A stretch of 64,000 bases of DNA from Arthrinium phaeospermum (taxonomy: Eukaryota > Ascomycota > Sordariomycetes > Amphisphaeriales > Apiosporaceae), in assembly GCA_006503535.1 (NCBI GenBank), contig QYRS01000004.1, forward strand, positions 3,720,001 to 3,784,000, in the 5' to 3' direction. Both the position numbers and the translations under genes were made by a program. The notes beneath the pieces are model-generated. The model had not been told where the DNA came from. It made no database searches and was given only the letters and a program-made list of their open reading frames with translations. Below, piece by piece: positions 10,268-19,952 of the stretch (positions are counted from its first letter, which is position 1; every line of letters starts with the position of its first letter).

Positions 10268-11992
10268 TTACACACACCGAAAACTGTCAGCGCTCGACAC
10301 ATCCCCCACCCCATCATACTTGGCCTTCCGCGGATACCGACACAGCGGTCGACGAGCCCTGACCCCCGTCGCCGGGTCCGCCGCCTTCGCGATCGCGGGG
10401 ACGGACTCGGGCGCCACGCCCTCCTCGACCCAAGCCCGCAGCACGTCGAGCAGCCGGCCGGAGACCAGGCCCCGGCCGTCCCCGCCGATGGCGCAGTGCG
10501 AGACCCCCGGCGACTCGAAGTAGCGCAGGTACTCGCCCACGCGGTCCGGGTCCCGCGCCGCCACGGCGTCGTAGTACGCCCGCGAGTTGTTGAAGGGGAT
10601 CGCTTCGTCGGCCATGCCGTGCCACAGCAGCAGTTTGCCGCCGCCGTCCCGCAGATCGGATAGGTCGGCGTCGAAGGTGCCGAGGATGGAGGTGTACCAT
10701 TGCCGGCCTTGGTGGACGAGGCGCTGGACGTCGCGCAGGCCGGAGGGGAAGAACGTGGTGCTGTCGAGGGGTGGTTCCGGGTCGCGGTGCAGGAAGTACT
10801 GGACCCACGCCATGGCCAGGACCCAGGGTTTCGGCTTGCAGTTCGGCGTCTCCGCTGTTTCATAGTCGCACGTCGTCGCCGCCCAGGACGAGAGATCGGC
10901 TTGGTGTCCGAGCCCACCACCCCATACCACGCCGCCGCCGTCGCCGCCGGCCTCGTCGGTCAGCCCCTCCCAGGCGAGCCTCGCGACCTCGACCCCCGCT
11001 TCGGTAATCTGGAAGGTCTTCCCCCCGGCCTCCTCGCAGACGAACTCGTCCCCGATGTGCGACCGCGGCTCGAATGCCGCGAAGCACCGCTCCGGCTCCG
11101 ACACCAGCCCGTCCTCGACCCCGTCGAGCCCGTCGCACTCCTCAACCGCCAACCGCCGCAGCTCCCGCAACTCGCACGCCGGCGGCGCATACCCCAACTC
11201 CAGCATGCGCGCCTGCGGCGCCAGCGCCGCCACCACCTCGTCAGCCCGCAGCGCGGGCGCGCCGCCCAGAAACCCGTCGTAGTCGCCCGGCCAGCGCTGG
11301 GCCAACATAGCCGCCTGGCGCCCGCCCGTGGAGCAGCCGGTGAAGTACGCGTACTTTACCTTTTGGCCGTAGAAGGTCTCGGTCACGGCCCGGCCGATGA
11401 CGGCCGCGTCGTGCAGCGCGACGGCGGCATAGTTCTGCACGGCGGTCCAGTCCACGTTGCCGGGGCTCGCGAGGACCCAGGCGCCGCTGGCCCAGTCGGC
11501 GGCGCTGTGGCCGCCGTCGGTGGTGACGACGGCGTAGCCCTCGGCAGCGGCGCGGAGTTGGGTTAGGGGGATGAAGCCTGTGCTGAGGCCGCCGCCGCCG
11601 ACGCCTTGGAGGCGGCCGTTCCAGGAGGGCGGGGATCTGGTGTCGGTGGCAGTCATTGGCTGCTGCTGCTGTTCGTCGCTGTCATAGTCGCTGTCACCGT
11701 TGCCCAGCGGAAGCCAGACCTGGGTGAGGATCCTGTCGCCCAGGCCCGGGTGTGTGTGGACCAGCGTCACGTTGTAGAAGTTCAGGGCGGGCAAGGGAGA
11801 CTCGGGCGCATAGAAACTGTTTTCGAATCCGGGCGGGATGTTCTCCGTGTAGTTGGTCACTACATGGGCCTCGACGGATAAAAACTCGGCATTGGGTAGA
11901 GTTGTAGGGTATGGGATCGTCGCCGAGGAGCAGGATGAGAACCCAGGTCCAGTTACAGAGCCGAAGCCCAGGAAATTTGCTAGTTGCTCCAT
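10268..11992 (-). CDS. Tannase/feruloyl esterase family protein
   Basis: A single-exon protein of 574 residues in the tannase and feruloyl esterase family, which hydrolyses ester bonds of gallotannins or ferulated plant polysaccharides. The nucleophile elbow is FTGCSTGGRQA, with the Ser inside the GCSTGG consensus. Upstream lies the GRLQGVGGGG segment and the VTTDGGHS stretch seen in the family. Later come the Asp/Asn-rich VEECDGLDGVEDGL region, equivalent to the calcium-binding loop, and the WHGMADEAIP and SPGVSHC segments that supply the Asp and His of the triad. The paired cysteines flanking the Ser and His (CS...C) are also present. The N-terminus (MEQLANFLGFGS) has no hydrophobic signal peptide, although most relatives are secreted. 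An in-frame stop lies just upstream, so no simple N-terminal extension is possible. A missed leader exon or non-classical export are alternatives. Confidence 0.9.
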   Translation of the reverse strand: MEQLANFLGFGSVTGPGFSSCSSATIPYPTTLPNAEFLSVEAHVVTNYTENIPPGFENSFYAPESPLPALNFYNVTLVHTHPGLGDRILTQVWLPLGNGDSDYDSDEQQQQPMTATDTRSPPSWNGRLQGVGGGGLSTGFIPLTQLRAAAEGYAVVTTDGGHSAADWASGAWVLASPGNVDWTAVQNYAAVALHDAAVIGRAVTETFYGQKVKYAYFTGCSTGGRQAAMLAQRWPGDYDGFLGGAPALRADEVVAALAPQARMLELGYAPPACELRELRRLAVEECDGLDGVEDGLVSEPERCFAAFEPRSHIGDEFVCEEAGGKTFQITEAGVEVARLAWEGLTDEAGGDGGGVVWGGGLGHQADLSSWAATTCDYETAETPNCKPKPWVLAMAWVQYFLHRDPEPPLDSTTFFPSGLRDVQRLVHQGRQWYTSILGTFDADLSDLRDGGGKLLLWHGMADEAIPFNNSRAYYDAVAARDPDRVGEYLRYFESPGVSHCAIGGDGRGLVSGRLLDVLRAWVEEGVAPESVPAIAKAADPATGVRARRPLCRYPRKAKYDGVGDVSSADSFRCV

Positions 11993-12923
11993 TTCACTTC
12001 GCTCATGCAGTAACTACGAAACCAGTCAAGTGCTAAGGTGAGCTGGGCTGGTCAGGTTATTTGATATATGTGCACGACTCATGGCTGTTTATAAGTTAGA
12101 GGTTGGAGTCAGCAACATATAAACAAACATAGGAATAAGCATATACGAGGGGTACAGTAACGATTGTGCTCGCCTTTCGCAGCTGATATCAAACTTCGAT
12201 GTCTAGATGCGTCCATCCATCGGACAAGGTGCATAAGTTTACGAGTCCCGTACCGACAGCCAATTGACAGCGGCAGTAGATGAAACCCTGTCACCCGACA
12301 GTCTCACCTCACCCGCTTGGTCGGACGAAAGCCCCTCGAATTTGCCCGATCTTACACGATACAACTGTGCGCGGGCTCTTCGGCAACGTCATATTACCGA
12401 AAGGGAGATTGTCACTTCCCCCGTTCTTCTCGCAACTTCCTTTTAATGTATGCTACATGAGAACATGAAATGGACGGAAAGGAGTCCGGTGCATACCTGG
12501 TTGGTTTTCAGCGAAGCATTGGCTGCAGGCTCTACTAATAACATGTCGCTTGTACCGTGGCATCAGGTTACGCATATCAGCGTGTAACGTACGATGTCAG
12601 TGTCATCTCCTCTAGTCTTGGGACTCTCCTTGGGCGTGACAACATTCCCCCGCGTGACTTCTTTCATATGCAGGTGTCATATAAGAAGAAACACCCCATG
12701 GAATTGGAATTGGCAGTATATTGCGACCACCAAAGTGAAGGAGAAATGGAGATGTGAAGAGCCCAGCAGCATGACAGCCAATCCAACAATTGAAGAAGAG
12801 CATTTATTTGCTGTCAAATGTACCTACATTAGAAGCGCTTCGTATAGATCCACGCAAAAGTCGAGCTCCAAATATGCACCCTCAATATTGCAGTGACCCT
12901 AGATGTGGTCTCCTCCCCTCCCC
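11993..12923. other. No supported gene
   Basis: The upstream region of the tannase-family gene and the 3' flank of the mpaB-type gene. No motif-bearing frame was found. Confidence 0.6.
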
Positions 12924-14517
12924 TCAACCAAAGGGGCAACCCCCCATCCCCTTCGCCCGCAACCGCCGCACATCCGCCTCCATCTCCGCCTTGCCCTGCC
13001 CCAGCCGGTTCAGCGGCCCGAGCTCCTCGAACAAGAACCCGTCGCTGAAGTGCGTCTGGGGGTCGTCGCCGGGCAGCTTGCCACCCGCGAGCCACAGGGC
13101 CCAGGCCTCGGGGCCCCAGCGGTTCCAGAACGTCGGCTTCACGTAGAAGGGGTAGTTGCCGTACGAAAAGGTCAGGTGCAGGCGCCGGTCCGTCTGGTCG
13201 GGCGACTCGCAGCCCCGCGGGTGGTGCCGGATCAGCCGCTGGAAGCGCGGCAGGGAGAGGTGGCGCAGGAAGGCGCGGCGGAGGGCGAGGGTGCAGTAGA
13301 CGGTTACGGCGGCGGTGAGGCCGGGTTCGGGGAGCCTGGTAGAGGGGGAATTATGTTAGTGAATGCGTCAAAGGCATATATGTATGTCTCGGGTGGGCAA
13401 GTGCTTCTTAAGGGGTAAGTAAACTCACATGAACGCTTCTCGGACTCGGTCGCCCAACAGCACCGTCACGCACTCGCTGGCGAAACCTTTCATGAACCCG
13501 GGCAACCAATACGTAATCATGGGAATCAGCGCGACCGCCGGCTTATTGCTGACCCTGCTGGGCACGAAGGCGACGACCTCGTACGACTTGGCCCAGGCCG
13601 TGATGTCCTGGGCGAACTCGACGCCGTCCTTCCACTCCGTCTTGCTCAGGTAGCCCGCGTACTGGATGCCCATGGCCTCGCCGATGGACTTCCAGAAGAC
13701 GGCGTAGGCGCAGTACTCCATGTCGTTGAGGGGCCGCCACTCGTACAGGCGCATGAAGCGCTCCGGGTCCGTGATGAAGACGCTCAGCGTGTACAGCAGG
13801 TCCGCGTTGGAGATCTGGCCCGACGCCACGTACTTGCTGTGCAGGAAGTTCATCCGCGCGATCGAGGCCACCGACCGCGCCGACCCCGGCGGGTTGGCCG
13901 TGAACTCGCCGATGACGACGGCCGTGTCTTCGTATCTCTTAAGACTAGCCACGGGATCCGTCAGGTTTCTGGTAGCCAATAACAGACGGCTGATGGTCTC
14001 AACGCCATAGGTCTATCACAAGCAGCCATGTCAGCCAATCCTTGATTCAACGTCTCAGACAACCTGTGTTGATGCGTTCCGCTGATGTTCACACACAAAA
14101 TTGAGATCGGTCCACCAAGAAACGTACCTTGAACAGTCCAAACTGCAAAGCCGTAACAGCAAACTGCGGAAACTCAAGCGTCAACAGATCCCGCAGAATA
14201 AGCTGCGCATCCTCCGTCGTCATCTTGGCCAAGCTGGCGCGGTCCGGGTACCCAAACGTGCGGCGCATGCTCGCCTCGCGGCGGTACCGCAGCACCCGGC
14301 ATAGGAGCGCATAGCCCAGGAACAAGGTGATCGCGATGCTCTTCCACGACGACGAAAGCACGGAGAAGATGGGCTCGTCGCCGCCGGCGAAATGCGACGA
14401 GACGGAGGACGGGAGGATGTGGGCTAGGATCGGCGCTAGCGATGATGGGACGATGGAGGCCAGAGGGGAAGAAGAGAAAGACGTCGACGGCGACGAGGCG
14501 TTTACCGAGGTTTCCAT
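12924..14517 (-). CDS. mpaB-type ER-bound oxygenase (DUF2236 family)
   Basis: A spliced gene of three exons: 14517-14128, 14012-13429 and 13335-12924. The donors are GTACGT and GTGAGT, the acceptors TAG and CAG; the joined frame encodes 461 residues. The family is the mpaB/rubber-oxygenase (DUF2236) group, haem-associated oxygenases that include MpaB of mycophenolic acid synthesis. A membrane segment occurs in the first exon (SIAITLFLGYALLCRVL). Family landmarks follow: LFKTYGVETIS across the first junction, RMNFLHSKY, ISNADLLYTLSVFI and RLYEWRPLNDMEYCAYAVFWK, with conserved His/Arg/Glu. The C-terminal part carries the FWNRWGPEAWALWLAGGKLP stretch. The joins restore these motifs without frame loss, so exon calls are firm. 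The substrate is unknown and no biosynthetic cluster surrounds it. Confidence 0.88.
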
Positions 14518-15679
14518 CTTGGGATGACGGCAGCTGCCGGCGACGAGGCTAATCTGTATTGACTCTGTCTAGATGTGTCCGTGCCTCTCACGCATAATAT
14601 GTGTTGATTGTCTTGCTCTCCAGAACAGAGACAACACTCAAATTGTTTTGGGGGAGATTCTTGAATCCGGTGGTCGAGTTATTATCGACTAAATGTTCCA
14701 GGGGCCTTATTTAAGTAGATACGCCGCGGGCGGGCAACCCAACCTGCCATGCAAGAAAGCCACACACAATCCCGGCCTAGTGGACGAATCCCCGTCCCCT
14801 GAAATAGAATCCTTAGATGGCCTAGTGCCAGCTGAAAAAGATCGACACTCTTGGTTTTGGGTCTAGAGTGTGGCGCTAGGATTGCCGAAATGGGCCCCTG
14901 GTTTTACATAGAGATGGGCATCACTGGGAGAGACGGAAGAACCGGGGAACCTGGGCATAAGTTCTCTCCGGAATCACTGAAAAAGATGTTCAACTTGAGG
15001 ACCGTGAAGAGTGGGCATGATCAACCCCATCAAGAGACGGCGTTCTGCGTGCGCCCTCCATGATAAGAGACATGCATCCATCCATCTTACGATCCATTGC
15101 GCCATCCGCGGGTGCTGGTAGGTTCAAAAAGAAGCAAAGGCGACTTGACACGCAACTATGCATGACCCGACCCAAAGACAGACGGCGATTCGTGGGACAT
15201 CCCGAGTGGGGGAGCTCAATCCAATGCTGGGTCGGGACTTGGGCAAAGGAGGGTTGCAATCTATCTCCTTGCATATGCATATATTGATTAAGAAGTCGAG
15301 TAAGCGACAGGTCCAGGATGCCTCGGTACAGGCGAGGCGGGGAACCATGGAGCCGGGTCGGGAGCTCGGTCATCCATCAAGTCCTGCATTACAACACCTC
15401 TAATAAGGATAGTATGTACGAGTACTCCGTAGTGTGAATAAAATTGACTATCGCATTCCGCACTGCTGGGGGTTGTAAACTGGGAATGCCAGGGCACATT
15501 ACTTGCAGTACAAATGTAAGCTTCAAGCCATAAGCCCGGGTAAGCAAACATATCGCCAGTGTATAGGCCTTCAAATCATCATAGCACAGCGGACCGGAAC
15601 AGGTAAATTCAACATAAAATGCTCTAATTTCTTGGGTATCGTTTTTTGTAAACTTCCGACTATGTATAATCTGCTTGCC
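14518..15679. other. No supported gene
   Basis: Lies between the mpaB-type gene's promoter and the 3' end of the PIG-S gene. Several overlapping short frames on both strands lack motifs. Confidence 0.6.
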
Positions 15680-17326
15680 CTACGCCGCCTTGAGCTTCTG
15701 ACTTCTCCGCGTCTTCCACGCCTTAATCTCGTTCAGCAGCCCCATGACCAGGGGCACGCCAATCGGCCCCAGCAGCGGCAGGTAGACCGCGACCTTGTGC
15801 TCGTCGGGGAAGTAGAGCTGGCCGACCATGCTCTTCTCGAAGAAGGCGCGCTCGGCCTCGGCCTCGGCGATGCGCGCGTGCTCCAGGCTCTTGGCGCCGC
15901 CGAGGCCGGCGCACGCGAGCTCCAGGTGCTGGATCGTCTTGACCACGCCGTCCGCCACGTTGGACGGGATCGAAATGCTGGGCAGGGCCAGCGTGAGCCG
16001 GGCCAGCGAGCCCAGCGACGACGAGGCGCGCAGCAGCAGGTCCGCGGACCGGATCCGGGCTAGGGTCGACAGGCGCAGCGGCAGCGAGCCCGACTGCGGG
16101 GTGCCGAGGAGGGTGAGCAGGTGGGAAGTGAAGGTCAGGATGGGCTGCTTCAGCGTCTCGGACGACACGTGGGCTGCCTCGGCCGGCGGCGCAAGCAGAT
16201 ATACAGATCCCCACTGCGGAATCATCCAGGACTGTGACGTCTCGGTCGCATCGGCTTCAGACGGCACGCCTATAGTTTGGTTCCCGATGTAGACAATGAA
16301 ATTGACCGTAGGGGCCCCTCCAATAGACGGGGACAGAGGCCACTCTGCCGCGTTGATGAAAGAAGACAAATCTTCCTTGCCGAGGACCTGTGACTGGACG
16401 CCGGGCGAAGCGTAAAGCTGGACCTGGGTATCAATCGTGAAATCGTGAATAGGCCTCAACATGTCCAACACGGGCTTCATGTACTCGTCGATCGCTGCCT
16501 CGATATCCCAGTTGCTTGGGACGGGGCCGTTGGTGAAGAGGGAGAATGACAGATGGTACGTCTGCGAGTATTTCAACGACCTGGTCATCCTCTTCGACAC
16601 GGTGTCCACGACCTCCTGAGATATGCCCTTGGGTCGATGTTCGGGTGTGATGGAAGAGGTCTCGAGCAAGTACGAGATGATGTTCTGCTCCTCGGCGAAG
16701 GTCGCCCCCAGCTGGGTCGCAATGTAGGTCGCGAGCCCCGAGGAGGGGGAGTTGGCGGTCGGGAGAGAGTTGGGCGGGTACTGGACGTCGAGGATAGGCA
16801 GGTGCGGGTGCAGAGACGAAGAGGCTGTATGGGCGGCGTCGCCAGGAGCGAGGCGGATGGTCAGAGCGACATTCGAGTCGTCGCGCGCCTGGACGGTGGC
16901 CTCGGTCGGGGCCTGGGCCAGCTGCAGCCGCAGGTGGTGACCGGAGAAGTCGTTGAGGTCGTCGAGGGCGTGCTGCGTCAGGCGCAGCAGGTTCTGGGCC
17001 TCCTGCTCGGGCAGGGAGCCGACGTCGAGCGCGATGCGGAGGGGGAAGACGGGCTCGCAGGCCTTGCCGTCAGCCCAGTCGGTCATCTGGGTGAGGGGCA
17101 GATTGGCCCGGTAGATGGTGGTCGTGTTCCACCATATCGGCAGACCAATGAAGACGGCGATGAGCCAGAAAGACAAGACAATCCAGGACCGTCTTTGCGT
17201 GTCGGCTTCCTTCTCGGGGGGAGGTTCTTTGCGCTCGACGACTGCGACGCCGGTAGCGGGTAGGCTTACGGTGGCCTCAGCGGAGGTGGGCTTGGAATCA
17301 CCGTCATTTTGGATATCAGCAGACAT
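15680..17326 (-). CDS. GPI17: GPI transamidase subunit PIG-S / Gpi17
   Basis: A single-exon protein of 548 residues from the ATG at 17326 (the frame is open to 17443, but the extra 39 residues look like 5' leader). PIG-S is a subunit of the GPI transamidase complex in the ER membrane, which attaches GPI anchors to proteins. The protein has the expected two-membrane-span layout. One span lies after a short charged N-tail (SWIVLSFWLIAVFIGLPIWW) and one close to the C-terminus (VYLPLLGPIGVPLVMGLLN), with a large lumenal domain between. The phrase GLPIWWNTTTIYRANLP right after the first span is a hallmark of PIG-S. The lumenal part includes the YHLSFSLFTNGPVPSNWDIE segment, also typical. The length agrees with fungal homologues (about 530-560). 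Confidence 0.93.
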   Translation of the reverse strand: MSADIQNDGDSKPTSAEATVSLPATGVAVVERKEPPPEKEADTQRRSWIVLSFWLIAVFIGLPIWWNTTTIYRANLPLTQMTDWADGKACEPVFPLRIALDVGSLPEQEAQNLLRLTQHALDDLNDFSGHHLRLQLAQAPTEATVQARDDSNVALTIRLAPGDAAHTASSSLHPHLPILDVQYPPNSLPTANSPSSGLATYIATQLGATFAEEQNIISYLLETSSITPEHRPKGISQEVVDTVSKRMTRSLKYSQTYHLSFSLFTNGPVPSNWDIEAAIDEYMKPVLDMLRPIHDFTIDTQVQLYASPGVQSQVLGKEDLSSFINAAEWPLSPSIGGAPTVNFIVYIGNQTIGVPSEADATETSQSWMIPQWGSVYLLAPPAEAAHVSSETLKQPILTFTSHLLTLLGTPQSGSLPLRLSTLARIRSADLLLRASSSLGSLARLTLALPSISIPSNVADGVVKTIQHLELACAGLGGAKSLEHARIAEAEAERAFFEKSMVGQLYFPDEHKVAVYLPLLGPIGVPLVMGLLNEIKAWKTRRSQKLKAA

Positions 17327-17646
17327 GACGGTGATGGGCAAGGATGCTGCGAAGCATTGCTTGCTCAAACTTATCAAGCAGGAGTATGTTGAGCGTGGCC
17401 GGGAGCTTGACCTCAAGTCAATCTTATGGCCAGGTTGTCGCAATGTTGGGCAATCAATTGATTGGTACCAGCCGTCAGGTACCGGAGCTCTACAATGTGG
17501 GGTGTGGCTGCCGCCACAATCAATGTACGATCCAGCAGGTGCCCGGGCGACTTAAACATGGATATTCAAACAGGACCTCCTACTCTTTGAAAGTCGCGCA
17601 ACCTCAAACGATCCAATTGATTGAAGCATTTTGGTCTATGAAACTT
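17327..17646. other. Upstream region of PIG-S
   Basis: Probable promoter and 5' leader of the PIG-S gene. No separate gene is seen. Confidence 0.5.
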
Positions 17647-18835
17647 TTACATATCAGTTAATGAAGCTACGCATTGAACACACTGAAGAATGTATTTTAG
17701 ATCTGTGAACCGAAAGTAGCTAACAAGCAGCCCAAATGCAAGACAACCGAACCAGAAATCGACGGTTTGTATGATTCTCACTACATGATAGATGTGTTCA
17801 CGGACAGGAGTGTTTCTGGGGGTTGTGAGATAGTACCGGAAGAGCTGGTCCTCAACCAAGACTCGATTCGCCACGTTCACAATAAGCCACAAAGCCCATC
17901 CAGATTTGGAAGAAGGAGGCGATGAACAGAACATCGACGTGGACCGTATTGAGCACTCTGGAGATCAAGGGCGTGTCATCGGGACACCTGACCTGCATAG
18001 TCAAAAGGCCGCCTCCTTGTTGGCGACCGAGGTTCTGTCCTTCTCTATCCTTCATGTACATATCAGTATCAGGAACAGCCAATGCAGTGTGATGAAGAGT
18101 GAGTGCCTGAACCCTCATGCTTCCATGCTCTTCATATATTGCCTCTATATGACCTTTGGGGCCTGAGCCCGAACGCACTGTGAGCTCCATCGATTCAGGT
18201 ATGCTCCTCACTGCCAATGACCATCTCCTCCTAGCGGCTACTGGCTCGTACTGCTTTAGCAACCGATGACGAGATGGCAGTACCCAAAAACTGAAAGCGG
18301 CAGTCCCTAAATGGCCGACGGCAAGAATGACCGAGTCAATAATAGTAGCTGTGCCACTCAGTCTCGGACTGGCCGTCTAGTTTTGAATTGGGTCCTCAGC
18401 TGGTCGTCTCTTATGCCCCTGGGAAGGTCCCCAATGTTGCTGATGTCGATGGTCACTTTGGGGACATCACGTAACAAGGGCGCCCGAATGAAAGCCAGTG
18501 ATAGGTTGATGGTGGTGAATGCTAGTAAGATACAGTTGCGTAGAATATTGTGGCTCTATTCAGGCCAGGGCCAAAAGAGGTAGACCACATTCGCTATCAA
18601 CACCACAAGACGTAACGTGGACATGCCGATTATGGTTTAATATGTGGACTGAATGGTCATTACCTCATATTCTTCACTGAAAGGGTAACCCCTTGTTCCT
18701 GGCAGTAACGAATCAATTGACGAACCGAGAGTAAGAATCAAGAAACCAATGATGGATAAGGAGAGACATAAGAGTGTTTTTATACAGATAGCTCGCCAAT
18801 TATAATGTCAAGTTGTGGGTGAATGTAAAAAGGGG
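17647..18835 (-). pseudogene. Decayed multi-pass membrane protein gene
   Basis: Reading leftward on the minus strand, hydrophobic protein-like segments appear one after another in different frames. The first has LCLSLSIIGFLILTLGSSID and ends at a GTAATG donor-like site. The next starts at STLRLVVLIANVVYLFWPWP, hits an in-frame TAG at 18555-18557, then continues in the same frame through NCILLAFTTINLSLAFIRAP to a TGA. A +1 shift resumes with TIIDSVILAVGHLGTAAFSF and runs through about 130 residues. Another shift near 17890 leads into WALWLIVNVANRVLVEDQLF and a last membrane segment (DFWFGCLAFGLLVSYFRF). No start codon is found for the first piece. Introns may explain some breaks, but at least the TAG and two shifts are hard to splice around. 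The family is not recognised. Confidence 0.45.
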
Positions 18836-18839
18836 CCTA

Positions 18840-19439
18840 TGACTGCCTTGACGTACGATCCTGTGTTAATCCAAATGATAATGTAGCGAGCAGTTGAAAG
18901 AGCAGACTACTGGGTTTTCTATACAACCTGAGTACGACTGAGCCATTTCTCCGGTGGACCTTAGCCGTACGGCTCATATGTCTGAATGAAGCAGGTTCAA
19001 CGAGGCGTCTGTCGATAGTATCGAACATAACAGTTGGGTAGCCTGGCACTTTTTCGTGGAAAGGTATTCCGGTCTGGAACTTAGGCGGCTAGGGGAAGAC
19101 CGCCTCGTCGCACTTTTTAGGATCGCCACCGAATTTGGGCGCAGCTTTCGAGGACAGGATGATGACTTGAACTCGGAGGATTCTGTCTTGAATTCTGATC
19201 CAGGTAGTCGGGCCTACCTTGCGGGGACATAGCTTCCGAATCTCCAAAGCCCATCATGGAAGCAAGCATCACCAGGAAAGCAGGGACGCATAAGGGGCAT
19301 ACCGGCGTGGTCGTGGGCGTCAATGGCCACATTGACCGCCAGTGCCGAGGGTCACCATGCGTGGATGGGATAACTGTGTCCAGTGGTTCTTTGACGATTC
19401 GACAGCGTCGTCACCAACCGCATATGTGAGCTGAACGAG
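18840..19439. other. No supported gene
   Basis: Several short frames without motifs. It may include the missing 5' end of the decayed membrane-protein gene. Confidence 0.5.
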
Positions 19440-19952
19440 ATGCGGCCGGTCCCCGTGACGAAGAAGCGCCGTCCCAACTTTGGACGAGCAAGTCGGTTTC
19501 GGCCGGAGAACCAGTACGGTGACGACACCCGGCTTGCGATCCCTGGCCTACGCGGAAGGCTTCTGCCGGCATCCATCCGCCGTAAATTCCCGCGCCAGAG
19601 CGATGCATTGGTTGCCGCGAGACTGACTGATCACCGCACTCATCGCGACAGGGACATGTGGAGGATCGTGACGCAGACCCCGGACCACTTGGAGGCCGCC
19701 GGCTGGGCATCTGTTGAACACCCGGATTTACAGACAGACGAGGACTGCGAAGCTAGGAATGACATTGTCGCCCTCGTCATCGAAATAATCAGCAGTATGG
19801 CGAGAGAACGAGCGTACAAAGTGTTGTATCTCAGGCCCGTGAAAGTCTACGGGTTCGAGAACTGCTTTGAGCGGGTTGGTGTTGGGAGACTGTTTGGTGG
19901 TTACTTTGATGTGCAATATCGAGACACTCAGCCTGAGGATATATATGGCTAG
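19440..19952 (+). CDS. Hypothetical protein, possible HET-protein C-terminal fragment
   Basis: A 170-residue open frame, basic in its first 60 residues. The C-terminal half contains YKVLYLRPVKVYGFENCFER followed by VGVGRLFGG and a final QPEDIYG. That combination resembles, from memory, the closing region of some fungal HET-domain and related proteins, where a strand is followed by an RVGVG-type turn. No HET domain is found upstream in any frame, so if the resemblance is real this is a gene remnant. It could instead be a short lineage-specific gene or a chance frame. No signal peptide or membrane segment is visible. Confidence 0.3.
   Translation: MRPVPVTKKRRPNFGRASRFRPENQYGDDTRLAIPGLRGRLLPASIRRKFPRQSDALVAARLTDHRTHRDRDMWRIVTQTPDHLEAAGWASVEHPDLQTDEDCEARNDIVALVIEIISSMARERAYKVLYLRPVKVYGFENCFERVGVGRLFGGYFDVQYRDTQPEDIYG

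Noticed and set aside
10700..11566. 288-codon open frame antisense to the tannase-family gene
   Set aside because: Low-complexity Arg/Pro/Gly sequence typical of antisense frames in GC-rich genes.
16553..17263. 236-codon frame antisense to PIG-S
   Set aside because: Gly/Val/Arg-rich shadow with no recognisable domain.
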